In this document: positions 24,497-33,541 of the stretch, in pieces
Layout of the letters: every line of letters begins with the position of its first letter
Position numbering within the stretch: position 1 is the first letter of the stretch
Assembly: GCA_902727935.1 (NCBI GenBank)
Contig: CACVAX010000013.1
Span: forward strand, 87,072 to 151,071
DNA from: an uncultured Sulfurovum sp.
GTDB lineage: Bacteria > Campylobacterota > Campylobacteria > Campylobacterales > Sulfurovaceae
Direction: 5' to 3'
DNA: 64,000 nucleotides
Position numbers and translations under genes: made by a program
The notes under the pieces: model-generated
Database searches by the model: none
Told to the model about the DNA's origin: nothing
What the model saw: only the letters and a program-made list of their open reading frames with translations

Positions 24497-25630
24497 GTGA
24501 AATTTGAAACTTACCCCTTTGAAAAACTCAATACCCTTTTAGAAAACATCACTCCTAATCAAAAATATGCTCCTTTAAGTCTAACCATTGGTGAACCTCA
24601 ATTTGAAACGCCTAAATTTATCTTAGATGCCTTAAACAGCTCGGCACACTTACTCAATAAATATCCAAAAACTTCTGGCGAACCCCTGTTAAGAGAAGCC
24701 ATGCTTCGTTATTTACAAAAACGTTTTGATCTAAAGCTTTCTAATGAACAAATTATCCCTACTTTTGGGACACGAGAAGTACTTTTTAATTTTCCACAGT
24801 TTTTACTGCATGATATTGAAAACTCTAAAATGGCTTATCCTAATCCTTTTTATCAAATCTATGAGGGGGCTGCCAAAGCCACTAATTCAAAAGTAGTTTA
24901 TATTAATCTAAAAGAAGAAAACAACTTTGAACATATAGTTGATGAAACAGAATTAGCTGAATGTGATTTTGTAATTATCAATACCCCCAACAATCCTACT
25001 TCAGCCACGATGATTATGGATGAATTAAGAACATGGGTTAGACTGGCACAAAAACACAATTTTGTACTGCTTAATGATGAATGTTATATTGACCTCTATT
25101 TAGATGAGCCTGTCCCCTCTTTACTCAATGCCAGTATTGAAGAAGGAAACCATGATTTTAAAAATATTTTAGTCATAAACTCCATTTCCAAACGTTCCTC
25201 TGCTCCTGGCTTACGTTCTGGATTTATTGCTGGAGATGCAAAAATACTCAAAGCTTATATGACCTATAGAACGTATGTCGGTTGTGCCTCCCCCTTGCCC
25301 CTTCAACATGCTGCTTCTGTCGCTTGGGCTGACCAAGACCATGTCAATCACTTCAGAGCAAAATACCTCAAAAATTTTGAAATAGCCAAAGAAATTTTAA
25401 AGATTAACCCTCCTTTAGCAACTTTTTACATTTGGCTAAAAGTCCAAGATGAAATCGCCTTTACCATTGCTCTTTACAAAAACTACAATTTAAAAGTTAT
25501 TCCTGGTTCATTCTTAGGAAGAGAAAAGCAAGGTCAAGGATTTGTAAGACTGGCCTTGGTCTATGAGGAAGAAAAAACAAGAGAGTGTTTAGAAAGAATT
25601 AAAAAAATTAAAAAAGACTTAGGAGAATAA
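24497..25630 (+). CDS. dapC: Succinyldiaminopimelate aminotransferase (DapC-like)
   Basis: A 377-residue fold-type I PLP aminotransferase. The PLP lysine is in SISKRSSAPGLRSGF near 233; NTPNNPT near 157 and NDECYIDLY near 193 supply the Asn and Asp/Tyr contacts. The conserved arginine for substrate carboxylate is FVRLAL near 350. In Campylobacterota this class next to murC is the DapC of lysine/peptidoglycan synthesis, acting on N-succinyl-2-amino-6-ketopimelate. Location with murC supports that over a generic aspartate aminotransferase. The next gene starts 1 nt after the stop, so the three genes form an operon. Confidence 0.82.
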   Translation: MKFETYPFEKLNTLLENITPNQKYAPLSLTIGEPQFETPKFILDALNSSAHLLNKYPKTSGEPLLREAMLRYLQKRFDLKLSNEQIIPTFGTREVLFNFPQFLLHDIENSKMAYPNPFYQIYEGAAKATNSKVVYINLKEENNFEHIVDETELAECDFVIINTPNNPTSATMIMDELRTWVRLAQKHNFVLLNDECYIDLYLDEPVPSLLNASIEEGNHDFKNILVINSISKRSSAPGLRSGFIAGDAKILKAYMTYRTYVGCASPLPLQHAASVAWADQDHVNHFRAKYLKNFEIAKEILKINPPLATFYIWLKVQDEIAFTIALYKNYNLKVIPGSFLGREKQGQGFVRLALVYEEEKTRECLERIKKIKKDLGE

Positions 25631-25631
25631 A

Positions 25632-26225
25632 ATGCAAGAAGAAGAATTAGACATAGAAGCACTGAAAAAAAATGAAGAGTTTTTAGGAAATTTAAAAGAC
25701 ATTGAAAAAGAGATGCGAGAAGAAAATAGTATTGCGAAAGGCTACCAACTTTTAGATGCAAAACTACTTTTAGAAGTGCCTGAAGAAGAGATAAATGAAA
25801 TTTTCACTTTCATCGTTAATACAGCCTTTGATATCTTAGCTGAAAAACTAAGCTCTGGTGGACAATTTAACATGGATGAATATGAAGACTTGGCCACAGC
25901 GAGAGCCATTTATGAAAATGGCATTCAACGCTACAGTGAAAATGAAAAAAAAGCTGCCAAAGAACTTTTTTTAATTCTTTACTTCACCATTAAAGACGGA
26001 ACACTGGCTGAATCTATGCTTATCCATGCAGCTGTGGCTATGGCTGGACACTCTTTTGATGATTTTATAGACAATATTGTGGATGTTACAGGTGTGGATG
26101 AGTCTGAACCCACAGCCTTTTTTATCCAAACATATAAAGAACCCATACATGTTTTGCTTACAAAATATGCTAAAGAGATTAAAGCAGCTAAAGCTGAAAT
26201 TAAAGCTTTAGAAGAGAGTATGTAA
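25632..26225 (+). CDS. Conserved hypothetical protein between dapC and murC
   Basis: A 197-residue acidic, helical protein with no signal peptide or membrane segment. It starts MQEEELDIEALKKNEEFL and ends with a short coiled coil (AKEIKAAKAEIKALEES). The middle has GGQFNMDEYEDLATARAIY. The stop overlaps the murC start (GTATGTAATGG), so it is translationally coupled to cell-wall genes. I recognise no domain; a role in peptidoglycan precursor synthesis is only suggested by position. Confidence 0.75.
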   Translation: MQEEELDIEALKKNEEFLGNLKDIEKEMREENSIAKGYQLLDAKLLLEVPEEEINEIFTFIVNTAFDILAEKLSSGGQFNMDEYEDLATARAIYENGIQRYSENEKKAAKELFLILYFTIKDGTLAESMLIHAAVAMAGHSFDDFIDNIVDVTGVDESEPTAFFIQTYKEPIHVLLTKYAKEIKAAKAEIKALEESM

Positions 26226-27553
26226 TGGCTGTTGAAGCACAAAAAATACACTTCATAGGCATCGGAGGTATTGGACTCTCTGCTCTTGCAAAACTCCTCT
26301 CAAACGCTGGTCATAAAATCTCTGGTTCAGACATAAAACAGACAGAAATCACCAATGACCTAGCACTTAATTTTGGTGCTAAAATCACCATTCCTCACCA
26401 TGCTGATGCTGTAGAAGGGATAGACAAAATTATCTATTCTGCTGCTGTTCGCCCCAATAATCCAGAATACCAAAAAGCTCAAGAACTGGGTATTGAACTG
26501 CTTTCAAGAAAAGAGTCACTCATAGACATTTTAGGAGATAAAGAAGTCTATGCTGTGGGTGGAGCACATGGTAAGAGTACAACGTCTGCCATGCTTTCAT
26601 CTATTATTCCTAATTCAAATGCACTCATTGGAGCGATAAGCAAAGAGTTTGGATCAAACGTACGTTATGCCCAAAATAACAAAGTGGTTTTTGAAGCTGA
26701 TGAGAGTGATGAAAGTTTTTTAAATTCTAATCCCCATTTAGCCATCGTCACCAATGTTGAGCCTGAACATATGGAATACTATGAATATGATGAAGAGCGT
26801 TTCTACAATGCCTACAAAAACTTTTTGAACCTTGCAAAAGTACGTATTATCAATGCAGAAGATGATTTTTTAGCTTCACTTGATATTCCAAGTATTAAAC
26901 TTTACCCTTCTAAAGACATTAAAAATATTGAATTTATATTGGTACAAGGTGAACCTCACACACGCTTTACCCTAAAAGATTTAGGAAATTTTGAAGTATT
27001 TGGTTTTGGAAATCACATTGCACTTGATGCTGCTCTAGCTATTTTAGGAGCATTAGAAATGGGGGAAGAAATTGAAAAAATCAGAACAAACCTTTTAAAC
27101 TACAAAGGCATCAAAAAACGTTTTGATATTGTTCAAAACCATGAAAATTGTGTGGTTATCGATGACTACGGTCACCACCCAACAGAAATTAAAGTCACCA
27201 TGGAGTCTCTAAAGTCTTACCAAAAGCTAAGAGGTTTCAATAAATTATATGTCATTTGGCAACCCCATAAATATAGTAGAACCCTGGATAACCTACAAGG
27301 TTTTGTAGAGTGTTTTGAAGGGGTGGATGAATTGGTTATTTTACCAATATGGGCTGCAGGAGAACTGAAAGTAGACATTGATTTAAAAGGTGCATTTTCG
27401 CGTTATAAGCTTCATATGGCTGATAGCATTACTCGTAAAGACGGTGTGGTTCAAGTTATTCAAGACAATAATATCATCAAAGAATACCGTGAAGACCTCA
27501 TCACAGCTTTTGGTGCTGGAGACATTACCTACCAAATTCGTGGGGAAAACTAG
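26225..27553 (+). CDS. murC: UDP-N-acetylmuramate--L-alanine ligase
   Basis: MurC adds L-alanine to UDP-MurNAc with ATP, starting the peptide of peptidoglycan. The 442-residue protein has the Rossmann start HFIGIGGIGLSALAKLL, the Mur-ligase P-loop GGAHGKSTTSAML near 112, FEADESDESFL near 155, VTNVEPEHMEYY near 172, and the C-terminal domain block IDDYGHHPTEIKVTMESL near 310. Length is slightly under the E. coli enzyme (491) as usual in this phylum. It is third in an operon with dapC, with an overlapping start. Confidence 0.96.
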   Translation: MAVEAQKIHFIGIGGIGLSALAKLLSNAGHKISGSDIKQTEITNDLALNFGAKITIPHHADAVEGIDKIIYSAAVRPNNPEYQKAQELGIELLSRKESLIDILGDKEVYAVGGAHGKSTTSAMLSSIIPNSNALIGAISKEFGSNVRYAQNNKVVFEADESDESFLNSNPHLAIVTNVEPEHMEYYEYDEERFYNAYKNFLNLAKVRIINAEDDFLASLDIPSIKLYPSKDIKNIEFILVQGEPHTRFTLKDLGNFEVFGFGNHIALDAALAILGALEMGEEIEKIRTNLLNYKGIKKRFDIVQNHENCVVIDDYGHHPTEIKVTMESLKSYQKLRGFNKLYVIWQPHKYSRTLDNLQGFVECFEGVDELVILPIWAAGELKVDIDLKGAFSRYKLHMADSITRKDGVVQVIQDNNIIKEYREDLITAFGAGDITYQIRGEN

Positions 27554-27764
27554 TACTTAGTTCTCTTTTTTGTATAAAAAGGTCATGCTTAAAAATTAAG
27601 CCACTATATTTATAATTTACTATGATAATATGATTTTTTTTGCTAGAATGTTCTTAGAAGTGATGATAGAGATGCATATTTTTTTGCATTCTCTTTCAAT
27701 TTCATTGTCTACTTTAATGGGCAATGAGGCATTCTATTATAAACGTACAAAAGGAAATAACATC

Positions 27765-28067
27765 ATGGAACAAGCACGTAAAGAAAAACTAGAACAAATT
27801 GTAGCACTCGTTGACGATTTAATGGTAGACCCTGATCTTGATATTGAATACTGTGTACCTGAAGTAAGCACAACAGCAGAAAGCTGTGATGTGTCTGGAG
27901 AGCCTTACATCTTAATTAAATATGTTATCAGTGTAAACAATGTACATACGCGTAAAATTCGTTTAACTGAAACTTATTTACGCAATACACCTGAAGAAAT
28001 ACGTAACCTCATTACCTTCTCTGCTGAAGAATTTAAAGGTGAAATTGATTCAGTTGAAATTGGCTAA
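27765..28067 (+). CDS. Small conserved protein, first of a tandem paralogue pair
   Basis: 100 residues from the ATG at 27765 (AAAGGA upstream); the track ORF begins 45 codons earlier in sequence that looks non-coding. It is acidic and cytoplasmic: MEQARKEKLEQIVALVDDLMVDPDLDIEYCVPEV, then EPYILIKYVI and TPEEIRNLITF. The gene at 28137 has the same layout line by line. Function unknown. A small alpha/beta fold and dimer or hetero-dimer formation by the pair are plausible guesses. Confidence 0.7.
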   Translation: MEQARKEKLEQIVALVDDLMVDPDLDIEYCVPEVSTTAESCDVSGEPYILIKYVISVNNVHTRKIRLTETYLRNTPEEIRNLITFSAEEFKGEIDSVEIG

Positions 28068-28136
28068 AACGTACTGTTAACAATAAATTTTAAGTAATGG
28101 TTAACTTAAAAAACAACTTTAAAAAGGAAAGATAAA

Positions 28137-28445
28137 ATGGAAGCAGCACTCAAAGCGAAATTGACAAAAGTCGTAGAACTTGTAGACAAAAATTTAGCAG
28201 ATCCAGATATCGAACTCGATTACTTTATTCCTGGGGTAACCATGGATGAAGAAACAGCATTAGATGCAAGTGAACCTTATATTTTACTCACTTACATTAT
28301 TAATGAAGACCATACTCAAAAGCAACGTATTCCTATTAAAGATAACTATCTTAGTAAAACACCTGAAGACATTGCTAATCTTGTTACTTTTTTTATTGAA
28401 CAGTTTACAGAACAGATTGATTCTGTAGAAAATGGTGCACAATAA
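28137..28445 (+). CDS. Small conserved protein, second of a tandem paralogue pair
   Basis: 102 residues, paralogous to the preceding gene: LVDKNLADPDIELDYFIPGV, ASEPYILLTYII, TPEDIANLVTFF, QIDSVENG against the equivalent blocks there. Identity by eye is roughly 35-40 percent. An AAAAAGGA ribosome site precedes the ATG. The 69-nt gap and shared strand suggest co-transcription. A perfect hairpin terminator follows. No known family is recognised. Confidence 0.72.
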   Translation: MEAALKAKLTKVVELVDKNLADPDIELDYFIPGVTMDEETALDASEPYILLTYIINEDHTQKQRIPIKDNYLSKTPEDIANLVTFFIEQFTEQIDSVENGAQ

Positions 28446-28454
28446 GCCTAAAAA

Positions 28455-28477
28455 TTAGACTACTTTTTGTAGTCTAA
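28455..28477. terminator. Bidirectional terminator
   Basis: TTAGACTAC and GTAGTCTAA pair over 9 bp around TTTTT between convergent genes; it overlaps the last codon of the AAA protein gene. Confidence 0.75.
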
Positions 28478-31011
28478 AATCCTTCTAAATCTTCTTCATA
28501 CATAATCTCTTTTTCTAGCAGTATTTTTGATAATTTTTCAATTTTATCCCAATTTTCATCCACTAGTTTTATGGTCATACCCTCACTCTCTCTCATCCAA
28601 CGTTCTATGACATCATTAAGTTTTGGGTCATTACATTGAGAAGCATTTGTTTCTACTTTTTCAATATTATTTTTTGTAGGGTCTTTAATATTAAAATAAC
28701 GTACTTCATCATCCATTCCATAATGAGCAACAGCAATGTAAGCATCGTTAATCGCATGTTTTAAATCTGATGAGGCTTCCATATCTAAACCATCAATCGC
28801 TCCATACTTTTTCATTTGAGCAATTCTTCCAGAAAGAGAGATACAAATTCTACTTTTCATACCTTCTATGGTAATATTTTTTTGTAATTTATCATAATTA
28901 TTTTCTATAAACCCATTGGTATTATTTTTAGGAATAACCGATACCTGCTTCAACGGTACATGAGGCATAAGAACTTTAGACATAATCACATGAGCAGCTT
29001 CACGAATGGCTGTTTTTTCATACATTTTTTCATCTAATATTGCTGCGTGTCCCTCCCCATACTTTACAAAATGAATCTGTTCTATTAAAATTGCTTGGGT
29101 AATGGCTGGAATGCCATGACGTATACAATAAAATGATGCTTCTTTTGAAATAAGTTCTAATTGGGCACCTGTAAGACCAGCTGTAGAGATAAGAAGTTTA
29201 TGCATATCAAATTTACCAGAAGTTGGTTTGTTTTTAATAATCTTATTAATAAAATATTTTCGAGCATCTTTGTCTAAATCATCAACAGGAATATGAATTT
29301 CAATTCTTCCTGGTCGTATAATTGCAGGATCAATGTTCTCTTTGTAGTTTGTAGCTGCGATGATAAACACATGTTCATCTTCTTTATTGCCAAAACCATC
29401 CATTTCTGCTAAAAATTTATTAATCTGAACTTCACGACTGTTTTCTTTTTCTCGTTTACCAATGGTATCTATCTCATCAATAAATATAATCGAAGGGGCA
29501 TAATCTTTAGCTTTTTCAAAAACCTTTTTGATTTTGTCCAGTTGTAGTAACTCAACTCCTGTAATAGAAATAAATGGCAGTTCAGCTTCAGCCGAAAATG
29601 CTTTGGCTAAAAGTGTTTTACCTGTTCCAGGAGGACCGTAAAGTAGCATCCCTTTTGGAGGTTGGACATTGAAGTCCTTAAGTAGTTTTGGTTCTTTTAA
29701 AAACTTAATCACTTCAAGCAATCTACTTTTTGCTTTATGGTGACCAGCAATGTCATGAAAAGAGACATTTGGAATATCAAAAACTAAGCCATCTTCAGAA
29801 AAGTCTTTAATTCGTTTAACTTGTTTAAATCGACAATTTTTTATTTTATAAGTTATCACTTCATCTTTAACAGAAAATTCATGCTCAACTTCTAACTTTA
29901 TGTTTTTTCTAAAAAGCTCTTTAACAAGTTTTTCTTCTTTTATTAGAGGATGAATATTTTCATTCAAAAAGTCAACAGCTTTTTTAGCAATGCTCACTTT
30001 AATTTCTGAAAACTGTGTAATGTCTTTGCCAATACTATAAATATAATCGGTCACTTTTGAGAAAAAGATTTCACCCACTTTGTTTTTAATACGTCTAGCA
30101 TCAAATTCAGGAGCAAAAACCAGTATTTGCGCTTTTAAAAAATTGTCAAAATTTTTGTCTACTTTGAAGTCTATTTCCATCGTATTTTCAAATACTTTTT
30201 GGTACTCCAAAAATGTTTTTCGCCCTATCTGTTCATACGCCACATAGTTCAACTTGTTAAACAATACAATGGTTGCTTGAGAAAATCTTGAAATAAGCTC
30301 TGGAATAATTGCTTTTTGCCATCCACCTGTTTTAATGTTCCGTTTTTCTTCTCTTTTCAAAGCATCAAGAATCATTGTTTCAGCTTGAATGTAGTCATCA
30401 TCAACCAGTTTAATAAACTTATTGTCTCCATAAAGCTCTTTACCTAAACTCGATGTAATAATAAAAATGGTTTCTCTAAAGTTTACAGTAAAATGTGCAT
30501 TACCTTCATTATATACTTTAGCATCATCATCACTACAGGGCTGGTCTGTCATTTTATCCCAACCACAAGCATCTCTCATCTCTCCACCTTCAAAAATAGA
30601 GAGTAAGTTGTTCTGTATAACATTGTCAGCTTTTTCAAAAGCATCCAATACGATGATAGACTTAGGGTTATCATAAACAAACCCCGTTAACTGCCCTACT
30701 CCATAACCAGACCAACCTTTAGGGTAACCATAAAGTTCTCCACCATTTTGCTCATGATATTGGGTCATGTCAAATTTTCGTATTTTGTATTCAGATATCT
30801 GTTTTGTCATAAGCTCAGATAAATATGTCTTACCCGTTGCAGGAGGACCTAAAAATAAATACGTTGATTTAGGTGCATTTCTATCAATAACCATGTTACT
30901 CTTAATGCTATTCGCAATAACATCTATTGCTCTATCCTGACCGAATAACTCTTTTTTAAGAGCATCCTTCATGTTATTAGCATCTTTTATAAAATGTAGA
31001 CCTTCGTTCAT
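28474..31011 (-). CDS. Double-AAA+ protein: ClpA/B-like domain plus FtsH-like domain with mutated protease site
   Basis: An 845-residue soluble protein. The first AAA+ domain (about 20-330) has Walker A GPPATGKTYL (55-64) and SIIVLDAFEKAD as a Clp-type Walker B with D and no following E. The second (about 410-640) is FtsH/AAA-type: DIAGHHKAK, Walker A GPPGTGKT (459-466), FIDEIDTIGKR, and the PGRIEIHIPV arginine region. After it comes an M41-like domain in which the FtsH HEAGH zinc site reads REAAH (670-674). The spacing to the third ligand Asp (ASSDL, 749) is kept. No transmembrane segment is present, unlike FtsH. It is probably an unfoldase or remodelling machine, not a protease. Confidence 0.8.
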   Translation of the reverse strand: MNEGLHFIKDANNMKDALKKELFGQDRAIDVIANSIKSNMVIDRNAPKSTYLFLGPPATGKTYLSELMTKQISEYKIRKFDMTQYHEQNGGELYGYPKGWSGYGVGQLTGFVYDNPKSIIVLDAFEKADNVIQNNLLSIFEGGEMRDACGWDKMTDQPCSDDDAKVYNEGNAHFTVNFRETIFIITSSLGKELYGDNKFIKLVDDDYIQAETMILDALKREEKRNIKTGGWQKAIIPELISRFSQATIVLFNKLNYVAYEQIGRKTFLEYQKVFENTMEIDFKVDKNFDNFLKAQILVFAPEFDARRIKNKVGEIFFSKVTDYIYSIGKDITQFSEIKVSIAKKAVDFLNENIHPLIKEEKLVKELFRKNIKLEVEHEFSVKDEVITYKIKNCRFKQVKRIKDFSEDGLVFDIPNVSFHDIAGHHKAKSRLLEVIKFLKEPKLLKDFNVQPPKGMLLYGPPGTGKTLLAKAFSAEAELPFISITGVELLQLDKIKKVFEKAKDYAPSIIFIDEIDTIGKREKENSREVQINKFLAEMDGFGNKEDEHVFIIAATNYKENIDPAIIRPGRIEIHIPVDDLDKDARKYFINKIIKNKPTSGKFDMHKLLISTAGLTGAQLELISKEASFYCIRHGIPAITQAILIEQIHFVKYGEGHAAILDEKMYEKTAIREAAHVIMSKVLMPHVPLKQVSVIPKNNTNGFIENNYDKLQKNITIEGMKSRICISLSGRIAQMKKYGAIDGLDMEASSDLKHAINDAYIAVAHYGMDDEVRYFNIKDPTKNNIEKVETNASQCNDPKLNDVIERWMRESEGMTIKLVDENWDKIEKLSKILLEKEIMYEEDLEGF

Positions 31012-31248
31012 TGTGTTTTTCTTTATGTCAATTTTTTCAGAGTTTAGCGATATTTATTTTAAGGTTAAGGTTAAAAATGTTTACATCCATCTACTCTTAG
31101 CCAATAAGCCCTTATGGTAACCCAAAACCTCTTAGGATTGAAAACTTTTTTACCTAAAAAACATACTTATAAGCTAAAGTTTAAATAAAACGCTGTATTA
31201 ATAATGATATAAAATCTATTTATCAAATAGTAAACAAGGATTAGCCTT

Positions 31249-32511
31249 ATGACCCTAACCAAATTAAGAAGCAAAAAAGAGTTACGAAGTAAAATTTCAA
31301 AAATAAAAGAAGAACAACATATTAATAAAATATTAGATGGTACGGACAATATTATCTTTCTCAAAAGACTAGATGGTGGGATTATTCATATTAACCGTCA
31401 ATTTTTTAATCTATTTCCTGAATACGGAAGCATCAAAGAGTTTACGCAGCAACATAACTCTATTTTTGAACTCTTTGATAATGATGACCCTAACTATATT
31501 GATGGCAACTATTTTGAAGATAATATTTATGAACTTCTTAACCAACAAATATCACATAAAGTAAAAATTACACGACAAGAGAGAACGCTCTTTTTTAGAG
31601 CCACCATGAAAGCTGTCAGTCTTGAAAAAAATAAAGAAGAGTTTGTCATAACACTTTCAGACATTACGCAACTTGAACATGAGATGCAAAAAAATATTCA
31701 ACAAGAAAGAATCCTTCAACAACAAGCCAAAATGGCATCGATGGGAGAGATGATTGGAAATATCGCCCATCAATGGCGACAACCTCTTAATACCCTCTCC
31801 ACACTCAATACTCTGTTGTTTCTTAATTATGAAGAGAACGATTCACTTAGCCCTAAACAGATGGAAGATTTTAAAAAACGTTCTAACTTTTTAATTCAAA
31901 AAATGAGCACAACCATTGATGACTTTAGAAATTTTTTTCTACCTAAAGCCAAAAATAAAAGTAGTTTCAAACTGAAAAGTGCCATTGAACAGACCATTGG
32001 TTTTATGCAAGATACCTATATAGAACATCATATTCAACTTGTACAAGACATTAACAGCGAAATACATATTACCAGCTATCAAAATGAACTTGAACAGGTA
32101 CTGCTAAATCTTTTTAACAATGCAAAAGATGCTCATATTAGTAATAAAACCATCAATCCTAAGGTTATTGTTCGTCTTATAAAAGAAGGAAGTCATAGCA
32201 GTATCACCATAGAAGACAATGCAGGAGGAATAGACCCTAAAATTATCGACAAGGTTTTTGAACCCTATTTTAGTACAAAATTTGAAAATCAAGGTACAGG
32301 GATTGGTCTGTATATGTCAAAAATGATTATCGAAGAGTCAATCGAAGGTCAACTCACAATTGAAAACCATAATGAAGGTGTTTTAGCAACCATTAATTTC
32401 ACTAAAAAGCCTTCTTTCAGACAAGATAAAGCACCTCTCTCCAGAGCTTCAATGAAAGAAGTTTGCTCAGGATGTCACTATAGAGAGAGCTACAAAAAAA
32501 ATCAAAAATAA
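31249..32511 (+). CDS. Soluble PAS-type sensor histidine kinase
   Basis: A 420-residue kinase without membrane segments. A PAS domain occupies about 25-150 (ILDGTDNIIFLKRLDGGIIHINRQFF; ITLSDITQLE), then a helix and the HisKA H-box GNIAHQWRQPLN near 178. The ATPase domain has EQVLLNLFNNAKDAHIS (N-box), EDNAGGIDPKII (G1), and GTGIGLYMSK (G2). The extreme C-terminus carries CSGCH in KEVCSGCHYRESYKK, a CxxCH element in a protein that should stay in the cytoplasm, so more likely a metal or redox site than haem c. A response-regulator gene lies on the opposite strand downstream (convergent). Confidence 0.88.
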   Translation: MTLTKLRSKKELRSKISKIKEEQHINKILDGTDNIIFLKRLDGGIIHINRQFFNLFPEYGSIKEFTQQHNSIFELFDNDDPNYIDGNYFEDNIYELLNQQISHKVKITRQERTLFFRATMKAVSLEKNKEEFVITLSDITQLEHEMQKNIQQERILQQQAKMASMGEMIGNIAHQWRQPLNTLSTLNTLLFLNYEENDSLSPKQMEDFKKRSNFLIQKMSTTIDDFRNFFLPKAKNKSSFKLKSAIEQTIGFMQDTYIEHHIQLVQDINSEIHITSYQNELEQVLLNLFNNAKDAHISNKTINPKVIVRLIKEGSHSSITIEDNAGGIDPKIIDKVFEPYFSTKFENQGTGIGLYMSKMIIEESIEGQLTIENHNEGVLATINFTKKPSFRQDKAPLSRASMKEVCSGCHYRESYKKNQK

Positions 32512-32540
32512 GTTTTTTCAATGAAGCGTTTAAATAAAGT

Positions 32541-32933
32541 CTATTTAAACTCTTCTATCAATTTATCACGAACCAATTCAAATCTACGATAATCTTCTTG
32601 ACTACATCCATGTGCCATAACAAACTGGTTCAAAATCTTTAAAAATTGCATTAATTCATACTTGTGTTCTCCCCCAATTTGCTCTTTAATACAGGCTATC
32701 TCTTCATCAAGAATACTAAAATCTTTATCGAGTAAAATCTCCCATAACTCATGACTGTCTAAATTAAATTTTATCTTAAAAAGCTCCCTATATTTAGCTT
32801 TTTCAACCTCTTCAATGTTTCCAATAACTTCACAAATAATAAAAGCAGCAGCACGTTTAAATTTCCTCTCATCTGCCAAACTCTCTTGATTGTTCACTAG
32901 GTCACAAATTTTATTAAAATGTTTAACTGGCAT
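32541..32933 (-). CDS. Hypothetical helical protein next to a response regulator
   Basis: 130 residues, all-helical by composition with conserved-looking EVIGNIEEVEKAKYRELFKIKFN and KRAAAFIICEVIG. This resembles TerB/tellurite-resistance-type helical domains only loosely. The gene starts 12 nt after the response-regulator gene on the same strand, so the two are co-transcribed and it may be the output or partner of that regulator. No confident family. Confidence 0.6.
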   Translation of the reverse strand: MPVKHFNKICDLVNNQESLADERKFKRAAAFIICEVIGNIEEVEKAKYRELFKIKFNLDSHELWEILLDKDFSILDEEIACIKEQIGGEHKYELMQFLKILNQFVMAHGCSQEDYRRFELVRDKLIEEFK

Positions 32934-32945
32934 ATTCTCTCCCTT

Positions 32946-33326
32946 TTATACCGAAACTAACATATTGAGATAATGCAAAGCATTAAAAAATCTATCGTGA
33001 TCAAAAGGTTTTAAAATATAGGCATGTATCTCTAACTCTGTTGACTTTTCTTGATATTGAGGTTCATTAAATGCTGTAAAAAGTGCAATAACTTGATTGG
33101 GATTCAATGCTTTAATTTCTGCAGACATCTCCAATCCATTCATGTTGGGCATAGATATATCACTCAATACAATGTCTGGGTTAGACGCTTTATACGCAGC
33201 TAACCCGACCTGACCATCTTCTGCTACAATCACTTCTTTATAGTACTTTTTCAAAATACTACTGACAATACTACGCGTCTCTTCTTCATCTTCAACATAT
33301 AAAATTGTTAAATCTTCTTTTTTCAT
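32946..33326 (-). CDS. CheY-like response regulator (receiver domain only)
   Basis: 126 residues: acidic pocket VEDEEE at the start, phosphorylation Asp in DIVLSDISMPNMNGLEM near 55, Thr in ALFTAF near 83 and Lys in YILKPFDHDRF near 107. There is no output domain. It heads a two-gene unit with the helical protein behind it. The PAS histidine kinase converging on it is a plausible partner, since both belong to the epsilonproteobacterial HWRQPL-type kinase set. Confidence 0.93.
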   Translation of the reverse strand: MKKEDLTILYVEDEEETRSIVSSILKKYYKEVIVAEDGQVGLAAYKASNPDIVLSDISMPNMNGLEMSAEIKALNPNQVIALFTAFNEPQYQEKSTELEIHAYILKPFDHDRFFNALHYLNMLVSV

Positions 33327-33448
33327 TTTTAATATCCCCTTTTTTAATTTGATATCAGAAATTTATAGCTGAAATATTCTTTTAAAGAAGTAAAATAAAA
33401 CCATTAAGATACTTAAAGCTACGGCTACATCTACTCACCTAAGCATAA

Positions 33449-33470
33449 TAGAGCTTTATACCAAGCTCTA
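33449..33470. other. Hairpin in the leader of the trigger factor gene
   Basis: TAGAGCTT (33449-33456) and AAGCTCTA (33463-33470) pair perfectly around TATACC, 72 nt before the tig start. The 215-nt gap between the regulator and tig holds no ORF. It could be a terminator without a T run, or a leader structure. Confidence 0.35.
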
Positions 33471-33541
33471 ATCAGCAACATAAATCAATTTTTTGCTAGA
33501 ATCACGCAACTATATAGATGAAAAATGAAAAAAGGATTGTA

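Noticed and set aside
32440-32500. CSGCH at the kinase C-terminus as a haem c site
   Set aside because: The protein has no signal peptide or membrane segment, so it would not meet the cytochrome c maturation machinery.
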